Shown in pieces: positions 34,329 through 42,090 of a stretch of DNA of 64,000 nucleotides (its first letter is position 1; every line of letters begins with the position of its first letter). The notes under the pieces are model-generated. The model did not search any database. It was not told the DNA's origin and saw only the letters and a list, made by a program, of their open reading frames with translations. Source of the DNA: Pyramidobacter piscolens W5455 (lineage in GTDB: Bacteria > Synergistota > Synergistia > Synergistales > Dethiosulfovibrionaceae); the NCBI RefSeq assembly GCF_000177335.1, contig NZ_ADFP01000047.1:61204-125203 (forward strand), read 5' to 3'. The position numbers were made by a program, and so were the translations under genes.

Positions 34329-34404
34329 TGGAGCCGGTGTCCAGATTCGGACTGGAGACCTGCGCATTACGAGTGCGCTGCTCTACCAACTGAGCTACAC
34401 CGGC
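34329..34404 (-). tRNA. tRNA-Thr (anticodon CGT)
   Basis: The minus strand folds as a full 76-base tRNA: 7-base acceptor stem GCCGGTG/CACCGGC, D-loop with AGTTGGTAGA, anticodon loop CTCGTAA within GCGCA/TGCGC, T-loop TCCGAATC and encoded CCA (TCCA at the 3' end). Anticodon CGT reads ACG codons. It is the last gene of a Lys-Glu-Thr operon. Confidence 0.95.
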
Positions 34405-34412
34405 GTAAAAAA

Positions 34413-34490
34413 TGGCGGTCCCACTGAGATTCGAACTCAGGTGCTCGCCTTGAAAGGGCGATGTCCTAGGCCACTAGACTATGGGACCGC
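34413..34490 (-). tRNA. tRNA-Glu (anticodon TTC)
   Basis: A complete 78-base tRNA on the minus strand with acceptor GCGGTCC/GGACCGC, anticodon loop CTTTCAA in a CGCC/GGCG stem, T-loop TTCGAAT and encoded 3' CCA. It lies 8 bases before tRNA-Thr. Confidence 0.95.
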
Positions 34491-34495
34491 ATCCA

Positions 34496-34571
34496 TGGTG
34501 GGTCGTGAGGGGGTCGAACCCTCGACCCACGGATTAAAAGTCCGTTGCTCTGCCAACTGAGCTAACGACCC
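34496..34571 (-). tRNA. tRNA-Lys (anticodon TTT)
   Basis: A complete 76-base tRNA on the minus strand: acceptor GGGTCGT/ACGACCC, D-loop AGTTGGCAGA, anticodon loop CTTTTAA in ACGGA/TCCGT, T-loop TTCGACC and encoded CCA. It is the first gene of the three-tRNA operon, 5 bases before tRNA-Glu. Confidence 0.95.
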
Positions 34572-34584
34572 GCGAACGAGGAAT

Positions 34585-34613
34585 ATTCTATCGCTTGGGC
34601 AAAGATTCGTCAA
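34585..34613 (-). promoter_or_regulatory. Promoter of the tRNA Lys-Glu-Thr operon
   Basis: Minus strand TTGACG (34608-34613) and TAGAAT (34585-34590) are spaced by 17 bases, one mismatch each from consensus. The -10 ends 13 bases before the tRNA-Lys 5' end, so the start site would be just upstream of the tRNA. Confidence 0.85.
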
Positions 34614-34634
34614 GCTTATTCTATCAGATATTTT

Positions 34635-35219
34635 TCAGTCTAAATATTTTTTACAGTGAGCCTTTTTACAACAGAACTCTTTAAATTTTTCCGCAAACCA
34701 CGCTTCGGCAGGATGCCCCGGCAAAGCGAGCATCGTTGCCGCCTGGAGGTGCAGGCATTTCACGGTCAGTTTTTCAGTCAAATGGATACCGCCGATGCCG
34801 GTTTTAAGCATGGCTTTCCAGATCTTCGGAGAATACCGGCGCAGGAAGAACCGTTCGCAACCGCTCAAGGAAGAAATCCGCAACCATGCATAGCGAAAAT
34901 TGTAGAGGCGATACGCCTTTTCATTCTCGCTGAGAAAGTCTTCCAGCGCCTTGACCCCTCCGCCGGACTCAAGACGCCCGCATTGGTACGCCAAATGAGG
35001 GCATGTCAGCCAGAAGAGCGTCGGAAAAGGGCGCCCTCTGTAAAAGGGGTGACATTTCAGGACCTGAGGCATTCCCCATTTGCAGCGCGCCGCGACGGAC
35101 ATGACAAGCCCCTTGTGAAAATTGCGCCCATCCATCTGACCGGCCGCAACAATCTCGTCGCGCGCCGAAAAAAACGAGAGGTTCCCGTGAACCTCTCGCC
35201 GCAAATTCTTCATCCACAT
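34635..35219 (-). CDS. DUF501 family protein
   Basis: A 194-residue protein of the DUF501 family, whose biochemical role is unknown. The family features are visible: VAARCKWGMPQVLKCHP, PFPTLFWLTCPHLAYQCGRLESGGGV and the C-terminal CLHLQAATMLALPGHP with conserved cysteines and histidines, which may bind a metal. Its ATG is directly after the stop of the S1-domain gene with no separate SD, so translation is probably coupled; a second ATG at 35213 is possible. In Firmicutes and Actinobacteria this family often sits with cell-division or RNA genes. Confidence 0.82.
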   Translation of the reverse strand: MWMKNLRREVHGNLSFFSARDEIVAAGQMDGRNFHKGLVMSVAARCKWGMPQVLKCHPFYRGRPFPTLFWLTCPHLAYQCGRLESGGGVKALEDFLSENEKAYRLYNFRYAWLRISSLSGCERFFLRRYSPKIWKAMLKTGIGGIHLTEKLTVKCLHLQAATMLALPGHPAEAWFAEKFKEFCCKKAHCKKYLD

Positions 35220-35651
35220 TTAGGGACGAGCGCCTTTTCGGCGCGGCGGGCGTCCCCCTTTGCCGCTTTTGGCGTTCATCAGCGAAGAAATTTTTTCTTC
35301 GCTGCTTTTCAGGAAAGTGGACAACTTTTTTTCGAAATCGTCCGAGCCGAGCGCTTCCTCGGAAACTGCGGCCGTCGCATGCCGGGGCATTCGTTGAACC
35401 GGGACAGTCGGAGGCTCTTCAAGCGCCTTCAAAGACAGATCGATGCGGCCTTTTTCGTCTATTTTGATAACTTTCGCCTTAATCTCCTGCTGCGGCTGCA
35501 GAACGGCATCGACGCTTTTGATAAATTTATGCGAAAGCTGCGAGATGTGAATCATCGCCTTCTGGCCGCTTTGAAGACGGACAAAAGCCCCATAGGGCAT
35601 GATCTGTTCGACGACTCCCGTTACCACATCACCTGGTGCCAAATCGGGCAT
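35220..35651 (-). CDS. S1-domain RNA-binding protein (YabR/GSP13-like)
   Basis: A 143-residue protein. Residues 1-72 form one S1 domain: LAPGDVVTGVVEQIMPYGAF (residues 4-23), then MIHISQLSHKFIKSVDAVL and KAKVIKIDEKGRIDLSLKAL, the standard S1 signature. The C-terminal half is low-complexity and basic at the end (GKGGRPPRRKGARP). Proteins of this kind associate with ribosomes or RNA. It starts 40 bases after the SSB-like gene and abuts the DUF501 gene. Confidence 0.9.
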   Translation of the reverse strand: MPDLAPGDVVTGVVEQIMPYGAFVRLQSGQKAMIHISQLSHKFIKSVDAVLQPQQEIKAKVIKIDEKGRIDLSLKALEEPPTVPVQRMPRHATAAVSEEALGSDDFEKKLSTFLKSSEEKISSLMNAKSGKGGRPPRRKGARP

Positions 35652-35690
35652 AGTGTGAACTTCCCTTTCTCAAATTTATTGTGTTAAATT

Positions 35691-35996
35691 TTAAAGCTGA
35701 TTCAAGGCCTGAATCTTGGAAACCATTACGTAGATCCGGCCGCTGCCCAGGGACGAACGAAGCTCGCCGGCAATCCACACGGGCGCGCCCTCTTCCTGCT
35801 TGACAATCCACTCCTGAATCGCCGGATCAAAGACTCTCATCCGAAGGTAATCGACGCGGTCGCACCCATCCGTATCACTGTACTGACGCTTGAGGGAAAA
35901 CTCGAAGTATTTTCCCAAACGGCTCTCGCCGTAGCTTTCGCCCTTCAGAAAGTGGACCACGCCGGAAAGGTATACGTCATTAACCAATTTGCTCAT
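35691..35996 (-). CDS. Short OB-fold, single-strand-binding-like protein
   Basis: A 101-residue protein resembling the OB-fold of SSB: NDVYLSGVVHF at the start, VDYLRMRVFDP and APVWIAGELRSS match SSB strands and the conserved WIEGELR-like segment. It lacks the Gly/Pro-rich linker and the acidic DDDIPF-type tail of the main replicative SSB, so it is probably an accessory or PriB-like DNA-binding protein. It is between a lytic transglycosylase and an S1-domain gene; its cellular role is not known. Confidence 0.72.
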   Translation of the reverse strand: MSKLVNDVYLSGVVHFLKGESYGESRLGKYFEFSLKRQYSDTDGCDRVDYLRMRVFDPAIQEWIVKQEEGAPVWIAGELRSSLGSGRIYVMVSKIQALNQL

Positions 35997-36059
35997 GATG
36001 ATTTCTCCGCCTCCATAAAAATTTTATTGATATTCATTTTTCATCGCAATAGTTATCCA

Positions 36060-36686
36060 CTAAGAAACAGCCCGTTTCGAAGCGTGTTGCAGATTCAACA
36101 GGACTCTCTCAGTGTAATGCCCTCGATATTTCGTGACTAATGCCACATAACGATTAGCCTGAGATCCCAGATACCGCCTCAGCGCCTTTGTAACGTTCCC
36201 CTTGCAGTGTGCCATGTACCTGGAAAAGATCCATGTACCAACCATTATGTTATTGCGAGGCTCCATCAATATCTTTTCTGTACGGATATGGGGAAATTGA
36301 GCCATGATCGTACTGCGGTGCAGTTTCCAATAGACCTGCATCAGACCGACCGCGTACTTGGAATGCGCGTTGGCCTTAACGCGCGATTCTTTGACAATTA
36401 TAGCAGTGATCAACGCAGGATCCACCGAGAAACGGCCCGACGCTTCCATGACATAACGGGCGTACTCATTCGCTTTATCCATGCTCAAAGAGCTGTTGTA
36501 GTAACGGAAAATATAGGAAGCCGCATCAGTTTTCGCCTTCTGCACGCGTTTCGCGGAAGGCACGGGGGCCAGAGACTGTCTCGCCTGACCTGCAGGTTCG
36601 ACAGCCGCCCTTGCTTGCCAGCATGCTTGAGAGGCGAGCAGGAACAGCAACAAGCCTCTCCAAAACAAAGGGCGTCTCATCCTCAT
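36060..36686 (-). CDS. SLT-domain lytic transglycosylase
   Basis: A 208-residue exported enzyme that cuts peptidoglycan. Start at 36686 has GGAGG six bases upstream. A signal peptide covers residues 1-26 (RRPLFWRGLLLFLLAS, cut near ARA-AV). The catalytic domain begins near residue 65; the catalytic glutamate is in IVKESRVKANAHSKYAVGLM, with the AVGLMQVYW motif (family: GLMQI) following. NNIMVGTWIFSRYM and RRYLGS complete the SLT fold. It acts in the periplasm on the cell wall. Confidence 0.9.
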   Translation of the reverse strand: MRMRRPLFWRGLLLFLLASQACWQARAAVEPAGQARQSLAPVPSAKRVQKAKTDAASYIFRYYNSSLSMDKANEYARYVMEASGRFSVDPALITAIIVKESRVKANAHSKYAVGLMQVYWKLHRSTIMAQFPHIRTEKILMEPRNNIMVGTWIFSRYMAHCKGNVTKALRRYLGSQANRYVALVTKYRGHYTERVLLNLQHASKRAVS

Positions 36687-36801
36687 GAAATACCTCCAGA
36701 AGTGTTGTGGAATCACGCCCATTTTATCTCAAGTTAAGGGAGCGTGCCAGTGTCAAATTTTTAGAACTTCAGACTTAACAGCACGTTCCGGGTGCCGACG
36801 G

Positions 36802-37692
36802 CTATTCCGTGCGCTTGAATTTGGAAGCGAGCTCATCCACGAACAAGGGACTCAGCACTTTGATGAAAGTGCCTTTCATGCCCAAACTGCGGCTTTCAAT
36901 AATTCCGGCGCTCTCGAGCTTACGCAGCGCGTTGACGATCACGCTGCGGGTCACCCCGACGTGATCGGCGATCTTGCTGGCGATGACGACCCCTTCGCAT
37001 TCGTTGTTCTCTTTTCTGAAACCGGCGTTCTTTTCGGCCGAGAGCTCCTTGAGCCGCGTGATGATGTGGTTGATCGCGTCAATTTCAGAATACGAAAGGG
37101 CCTTCATGGCCATATTTACAACAAGACGTTCGCGGGCAAGCTCTTCGATCTGCCGGGAACGGTCATGCAGGATTTCAATGCCGACCAGTGTCGCCAGATA
37201 TTCGGCCAGAACGAGGTCCTGGGTTGAGAAGTTGCTCGCGAAACGCGCCAGTACAAGCGTCCCAAGCCGCTCCGAAGCTCCATAGATCGGCACATAGAGA
37301 GCCGTCTTATCAGCCACGCTCTCTGCCTGGTCATCAAAAAGCGCCCCATCGGCTTTGCTCAGTACGGTCTCCCTCTGCTGCGACAGCTTTTCCACAAAGC
37401 TTTCGGGCATATAGCCTTGCTCGATAAAGGAGGCAATGGCTTCGCTGTGGTATTCGTTCACCCATGCGTATCCCAGGATCTGTCCTTCTCTGCTCAAAAC
37501 GTAAACGTTCGCGGTCGAAAATTCGCATAACAAGCGTGCCAGCTTGTTGTAATCGGGGCGCGTCCCTTCGCGACGGCCCTGCATCGCTCTCCCGACCTGA
37601 CGCGTTTTCTCAAGCAGTTCATGCATCTCGACACTGTCGACTGCGCCGTTTAAACCTTCGGGCAACTTTTCTTTTGCATATGAGCGTCTCAT
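36802..37692 (-). CDS. codY: GTP- and branched-chain-amino-acid-sensing regulator CodY
   Basis: A 296-residue global regulator. The N-terminal GAF domain (about residues 20-170, e.g. LLEKTRQVGRAMQG, ALYVPIYGASERLGTLVLAR) binds branched-chain amino acids; the C-terminal winged helix has VIASKIADHVGVTRSVIVNA and then LRKLESAGIIESRSLGMKGT, nearly the textbook CodY DNA-binding helix. CodY represses catabolic and transport genes when nutrients are plentiful. It is the last gene of the xerC-hslV-hslU-codY run, the same order as the codV-clpQ-clpY-codY operon of Bacillus subtilis. Likely targets here include amino-acid oxidoreductases and the TRAP cluster, which is inference. Confidence 0.96.
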   Translation of the reverse strand: MRRSYAKEKLPEGLNGAVDSVEMHELLEKTRQVGRAMQGRREGTRPDYNKLARLLCEFSTANVYVLSREGQILGYAWVNEYHSEAIASFIEQGYMPESFVEKLSQQRETVLSKADGALFDDQAESVADKTALYVPIYGASERLGTLVLARFASNFSTQDLVLAEYLATLVGIEILHDRSRQIEELARERLVVNMAMKALSYSEIDAINHIITRLKELSAEKNAGFRKENNECEGVVIASKIADHVGVTRSVIVNALRKLESAGIIESRSLGMKGTFIKVLSPLFVDELASKFKRTE

Positions 37693-37724
37693 GAGAATCC
37701 TGTCTCCTTTCAGCCATGAAAATC

Positions 37725-39140
37725 TTAAAGCAGATACCGCCGCAGATCCTTATCGCCAACAAGTGGTTCAAGTTTCTTTACAACGAAAGACTTGTCGATT
37801 TCAATCGCTTCACCTGTCCGTTCGGGGGCGGAAAAGCTGATTTCTTCCAAAAGCTGCTCCAGAATGGTGTGTAGCCGGCGCGCCCCGATATTCTCCATCT
37901 CCAGATTCATTCTTTCGGCCATCGCCGCGATCTCTTCCACCGCTTCGTCGGTAAAACGCAGTTCAAGCCCTTCGGTTTCGATCAGGGCGACCGACTGATG
38001 GATCAGGCTGTGCCGCGGTTCGATCAGGATACGGCGCAATTCTTCTTTTCCAAGCGCCGTCAGTTCGACGCGGATGGGCAGCCGTCCCTGAAGTTCGGGA
38101 ACGAGGTCGGAGGGCTTGGCATCGTGAAAGGCGCCGGCGGCGATAAAGAAAATATGATCCGTTTTCACCTGACCGTATTTCGTAGTGACGGAACAGCCTT
38201 CGACGATCGGAAGCAGATCCCGCTGCACACCTTCGCGGCTGACGTCCGGACCGCCGCCGCGCCCTCGCGAGACGATCTTGTCGATCTCGTCGATGAAAAT
38301 GATCCCTTCCTGCTGCGCTTTGTCCAAAGCTTCCTGCGTGGCGGCTTCGATGTCGATGAGTTTCTCCGCTTCCTCGGCCTGGAGGACGCGAAGCGCGTCT
38401 TTCACCTTCATGCGGCGTTTTTTGCTCTTTTTCGGCATCATGCCGCCCAACATCTCGGAAATGTTGATGCCGATGCCGCCCATTTCGCCGTTGCCAAAAG
38501 AAGCGATGGGACTGGAACTTTCCTGCACGTCGATTTCCACTTCGCGTTCGTCCAGTTTGCCGCCTTTCAGCATGTTCAGCATGCGTTCGCGCGTACTCTG
38601 GCGCACCGCCGGGCTCTCTTCCGGCGCCGCATCTTCCGGCTGTTCCGCCTGTTCTTTCTTGAGATAATTCAGGAATGTCGGGATCCCCGCCGCAGACGAG
38701 CTTTTTCTCACCGGAAGCAGATAATCCACCAGCCGCTCCTGCGCGTGTTCAAACGCCACGGACTGGACGCCGGCGATCATCCGTTTCTTGACCATCTGCA
38801 TGGCGTTTTCCACGAGGTCGCGGACCATCGATTCAACGTCGCGTCCCACATAGCCGACTTCGGTGAATTTCGTCGCTTCCACTTTCACAAACGGCGCGTT
38901 GACAAGATCGGCAAGGCGCCGGGCGATCTCCGTTTTGCCCACGCCGGTGGGGCCGACCATCAAAATGTTTTTCGGCGCGATCTCCTGCGCAAGATCTTCG
39001 GGCAGCTTGCGGCGTCTGAGGCGATTCCTCAGAGCGACGGCCACGGCGCGTTTCGCCTTCTCCTGCCCGATGATATAGCGGTCGAGGTACTGCACGATGG
39101 CCGAGGGCACCAGATTTTTCATCTCTTCCGTCAGAAGCAT
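37725..39140 (-). CDS. hslU: ATPase subunit of the HslVU protease
   Basis: A 471-residue AAA+ unfoldase that feeds proteins into HslV. Start at 39140 is right: translation begins MLLTEEMKNLVPSAIVQYLD, the family N-terminus, with GGAGG inside hslV and a TGATG overlap; a longer upstream frame is spurious. Walker A is GPTGVGKT (residues 63-70), Walker B is IIFIDEID with RGRGGGPDVSREGVQRDLLP following, and the I domain (about 140-240, acidic and Gln/Glu-rich) is inserted between them. Sensor and C-terminal parts (NIGARRLHTILEQLLEEISF, ending in RRYLL) are normal; the terminal residues insert into HslV. Confidence 0.97.
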   Translation of the reverse strand: MLLTEEMKNLVPSAIVQYLDRYIIGQEKAKRAVAVALRNRLRRRKLPEDLAQEIAPKNILMVGPTGVGKTEIARRLADLVNAPFVKVEATKFTEVGYVGRDVESMVRDLVENAMQMVKKRMIAGVQSVAFEHAQERLVDYLLPVRKSSSAAGIPTFLNYLKKEQAEQPEDAAPEESPAVRQSTRERMLNMLKGGKLDEREVEIDVQESSSPIASFGNGEMGGIGINISEMLGGMMPKKSKKRRMKVKDALRVLQAEEAEKLIDIEAATQEALDKAQQEGIIFIDEIDKIVSRGRGGGPDVSREGVQRDLLPIVEGCSVTTKYGQVKTDHIFFIAAGAFHDAKPSDLVPELQGRLPIRVELTALGKEELRRILIEPRHSLIHQSVALIETEGLELRFTDEAVEEIAAMAERMNLEMENIGARRLHTILEQLLEEISFSAPERTGEAIEIDKSFVVKKLEPLVGDKDLRRYLL

Positions 39141-39682
39141 CACAGGACCTCCACCGTGAGGATATTGTCGGTATAAATACAAATCTCGGAAGCGATCAGC
39201 AGAGAACGCTTCGCTATTTCCGCCGCGTCGAGGGACGAAACGTCCAGATACGCCCGGGCCGCCGCCAGGGCGTATCCCGAACCGGAACCGACGGAAGCCG
39301 CGTCGTTTTCCGGCTCGATCACGTCCCCGGCGCCAGAGAGCAGGATCGTATGTTCCCGATCGGCAACGAGCAACATAGCCTCCAGCTTCTGCAGCATGCG
39401 GTCGGTCCGCCACATTTTGGCCAGCTCAACGGATGCCCTCATCAGGTTTCCGCTGTATTCCTGCAATTTTTTCTCAAAAAGTTCCATCAGCGTCATCGCG
39501 TCGGCAGTCGCGCCGGCAAACCCGACGAGGACATTGCCGTCGTAAAGTTTGCGGACCTTTTTCGTCCCCGCCTTGATGATCTGGTTGCCCAGAGTCATCT
39601 GTCCGTCGCCGCCCATGGCGACTTGCCCGTTCTTGCGCACGCAGACGATCGTCGTGCCGTGAATCGTCACATTCTGAGACAT
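39140..39682 (-). CDS. hslV: Threonine protease subunit HslV
   Basis: A 180-residue proteasome-like peptidase. Start at 39682 has AGGAGG seven bases upstream; an ATG two codons earlier is too close to it. The chain matures by removing the first residues so that a Thr of GTTIVCVRK becomes the nucleophile. GQVAMGGDGQMTLGN and GFAGATADAMTL are family signatures, and VGSGSGYALAAARAYL lies near the C-terminus. It is translationally coupled to xerC upstream and hslU downstream. Confidence 0.97.
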   Translation of the reverse strand: MSQNVTIHGTTIVCVRKNGQVAMGGDGQMTLGNQIIKAGTKKVRKLYDGNVLVGFAGATADAMTLMELFEKKLQEYSGNLMRASVELAKMWRTDRMLQKLEAMLLVADREHTILLSGAGDVIEPENDAASVGSGSGYALAAARAYLDVSSLDAAEIAKRSLLIASEICIYTDNILTVEVL

Positions 39683-39684
39683 TT

Positions 39685-40572
39685 TCATTCCTCCTCTCCC
39701 GATCTTGGATGAGCCGCCATATAGCTGTCTCTCAGGTGACCGGGAGTGACCTTCAAATAGCGCTGCGTCGTCAGCAGGCTTTCGTGCCCCAGCAGTTCTT
39801 GGAGGACGTTCAGCGAAGCCCCGCCTTCCAGCATATGCGTGGCAAAGCTGTGGCGCACGGAGTGCGGCGTGACGTTTTCAAGCCCGGCGTTGCGCGCGGC
39901 CTGGACCACAAGCCGGTGCACCGTCCGCACCGTGATGGCGGCGCCGCCTTTCCCCGGGAAAAGGAATCCCGGTTCCGGGAGACATTCGGCTTTCCATCGG
40001 GTCAACGCTTCCTTGGCATAACGCCCAAACGGGACGAGACGCTCCTTGTCGCCTTTGCCCCTGACCTTGAGCCAGCGTTCGTCTACGTCGACGTCGTCCC
40101 AGCGCAGAGAGACCAGCTCCGCCACGCGGACGCCGCAGCCGTACATCACTTCGAGGATCGTGCCGTTGCGCAGACAGGGTTTTATTTTCCACGCTTCCTG
40201 GATCAGGCGCTCGATCCCGTCTCGCGACAGGGCTCTCGGCAGCCGTTCGGGAAGCCGGGGGCTGCGAATCGACGCCGCGGGATCGGCCGCGATGAGCCCC
40301 TTTTCAAGAAGATAAAGCTCAAACGCCTTTACGGCGGAAAGTTTTCGCGCAATGGAAGAGTTGGCATATCCAAAACCGGCGAGCGAGCGCAGGAACGCGC
40401 GGATCAGCGGCGTCGTAATCTCAAGAGGGCCCGTCTCTTGATTCTCGACAAAGTCGGCAAACTGCGCGAGATCGACCGCATAATTCGTCACGGTGTTTTC
40501 GGAACTGGCCTTATTGTTCCGCAAATATTCAAGGAAAGAATCCAGCTGGCCGTTCATTGAGACCTCAGACAT
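39685..40572 (-). CDS. xerC: Tyrosine recombinase XerC (CodV)
   Basis: A 295-residue tyrosine recombinase that resolves chromosome dimers at dif sites with a partner. The N-terminal SAM-like domain covers about residues 8-95; catalytic residues are Arg in CGVRVAELVSL, Lys in VRGKGDKERLVP, His-x-x-Arg in HSVRHSFATHML, His in LLGHESL and the Tyr nucleophile in TQRYLKV. GGGAGGG lies eight bases before the ATG. It heads the hslVU-codY operon, where Bacillus subtilis carries the related codV. The dif site is not in this window as far as I can see. Confidence 0.94.
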   Translation of the reverse strand: MSEVSMNGQLDSFLEYLRNNKASSENTVTNYAVDLAQFADFVENQETGPLEITTPLIRAFLRSLAGFGYANSSIARKLSAVKAFELYLLEKGLIAADPAASIRSPRLPERLPRALSRDGIERLIQEAWKIKPCLRNGTILEVMYGCGVRVAELVSLRWDDVDVDERWLKVRGKGDKERLVPFGRYAKEALTRWKAECLPEPGFLFPGKGGAAITVRTVHRLVVQAARNAGLENVTPHSVRHSFATHMLEGGASLNVLQELLGHESLLTTQRYLKVTPGHLRDSYMAAHPRSGEEE

Positions 40573-40658
40573 TGGGGTTCCCTCCCCTCTTTAATTATAC
40601 GAACTGTTTCATAGCGCCGCCGATTCAAATCATAACATGAGTTCACGTAAAAATCACC

Positions 40659-40673
40659 AATTTTGGGAAATCT
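40659..40673. promoter_or_regulatory. Possible CodY-binding box upstream of xerC
   Basis: AATTTTGGGAAATCT fits the known CodY box AATTTTCWGAAAATT at 11 of 15 positions and lies about 90 bases upstream of xerC. If real it would give CodY control of its own operon. Four mismatches make this only a hint. Confidence 0.3.
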
Positions 40674-40678
40674 TCATT

Positions 40679-40699
40679 TTATCCAAACATCTTGGATAA
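40679..40699. promoter_or_regulatory. Palindromic operator-like site upstream of xerC
   Basis: TTATCCAA-ACATC-TTGGATAA is a perfect inverted repeat with 8-base arms and a 5-base centre, in the AT-rich 180-base gap between trmFO and xerC. No T-run follows, so it is not a terminator; it looks like a dimeric repressor site. The bound factor is unknown. Confidence 0.5.
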
Positions 40700-40752
40700 C
40701 GGTACGTTTCATACGAATAAAACCATTCGAAATTCTTTTTTCACTCAAGAAG

Positions 40753-42090
40753 TCATTCTTCGCCCGGTCCAGAAAAAAACAAGGCGCTGTTTGCCTTAAA
40801 CTGCAAGAATTTAAGGCGCCCGCGGCTTAAAATTTTCTCATGGCGTTCTTTACGGCTTTTGATTTTTTCATCCAGAGGCGGGAAAATCCCCATATTCGCG
40901 TTCGTCGGGGCGAAGCGGGGATTGGTGGCGTCCTTCAGCCTGAAAAGCAGCGCGCCGATGGCGCTTTCCACAGGCCATTGCGGCTGAGGCAGCCCGTTCA
41001 GGAAGGAAAAAACGCCCAGCGCGGCGACGGCCCCCATCGCCGTGCTTTCCACGTAGCCTTCCACACCCGTCATCTGCCCCGCCAGAAAAAGGGATTCCAT
41101 CCCCCGGGGCCGCAGGCAGCCGTCGAGGCAGCGCGGCGCGTCGACGTAAATATTGCGATGCATGACGCCCATTCGCACGAACTCGGCACGTTCGAGCCCG
41201 GGGATCAGGCGAAAAACTCTTTGCTGCTCTCCCCAGCGCAGGTTGGTCTGAAAACCGACAAGGTTGTAGAGCGTGCCTTCGGCGTTGTCCTGACGGATCT
41301 GCACGACAGCGTAAGGGCGCTTCCCCGTGCGGGGATCGTTCAGCCCGACGGGACGCAGCGGGCCGAAACGAAGCGTGTCGCGCCCGCGCGAAGCGATGGC
41401 TTCGACCGGCATGCAGCCTTCGAAGTATTCCGCCTTTCCTTCGAAATCGTGCAGCGGAGCTCTTTCGGCCGCGATCAGAGCCTCATAAAACGTTTGATAC
41501 TGCCGTTCGTCCATCGGGCAGTTGATGTAATCGCCGCCTTCGCCGTCGGCATAGCGGTCTTTGCGGTACGCGACGGACATGTCGACTGACTCCAGCTCGA
41601 TCACCGGGGCGACGGCGTCGTAAAAATAGAGATAATCCTGCCCGAACAGCGTCTGGAGCTTTGCCGCCAGCGCCGGGGACGTCAAGGGACCGCTGGCGAT
41701 GATGCAGGGGCCGTCGGGAATTTCGGCAACTTCCCGGCGGGTCAGCGTAAAAAGGGGATCTTTCATCAGCGTATCGGTGATAAACTGCGAGAACCGTTCG
41801 CGGTCCACGGCAAGCGCTTTTCCCGCAGGCACTGAATGCGCGTCGGCGGATTTCATGATCAGGCTGTCGAGGGCGCGGAGCTCCTCTTTGAGAAGCCCCG
41901 CCGCGGAGTCGCCGCTGTCGGAGCCCAGCGAATTGCTGCAGACCAGTTCGCCCAGCTTGTCGGTACGGTGAGCCGGGCTCGAGACGACCGGACGCATCTC
42001 GAACATATGCACGGGGATTCCCCGCCGCACAAGCTGCCATGCCGCTTCGGAACCGGCCAGACCGCCGCCGGCGATGACGACGGGCTGCAT
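40753..42090 (-). CDS. trmFO: tRNA (uracil-54-C5) methyltransferase, folate-dependent
   Basis: A 445-residue FAD-dependent enzyme that methylates U54 of tRNA with methylenetetrahydrofolate. The FAD Rossmann motif VVIAGGGLAGSEAAWQLVRRG is at the start, followed by FEMRP, LVCSNSLGSDS and AGLLKEEL, all diagnostic of TrmFO (Gid), and the C-terminal FLAGQMTGVEGYVESTAMG. It starts one base after topA ends, the pairing found in Firmicutes. It is followed by the 180-base regulatory gap before xerC. Confidence 0.97.
   Translation of the reverse strand: MQPVVIAGGGLAGSEAAWQLVRRGIPVHMFEMRPVVSSPAHRTDKLGELVCSNSLGSDSGDSAAGLLKEELRALDSLIMKSADAHSVPAGKALAVDRERFSQFITDTLMKDPLFTLTRREVAEIPDGPCIIASGPLTSPALAAKLQTLFGQDYLYFYDAVAPVIELESVDMSVAYRKDRYADGEGGDYINCPMDERQYQTFYEALIAAERAPLHDFEGKAEYFEGCMPVEAIASRGRDTLRFGPLRPVGLNDPRTGKRPYAVVQIRQDNAEGTLYNLVGFQTNLRWGEQQRVFRLIPGLERAEFVRMGVMHRNIYVDAPRCLDGCLRPRGMESLFLAGQMTGVEGYVESTAMGAVAALGVFSFLNGLPQPQWPVESAIGALLFRLKDATNPRFAPTNANMGIFPPLDEKIKSRKERHEKILSRGRLKFLQFKANSALFFSGPGEE

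Noticed and set aside
37693..37724. Terminator between hslU and codY
   Set aside because: The 32-base gap holds only a ribosome-binding site; no hairpin, so codY should be cotranscribed.
39141..39413. N-terminal extension of hslU by 91 codons
   Set aside because: It lies wholly within hslV in another frame and its translation is not protein-like; the family start is at 39140.
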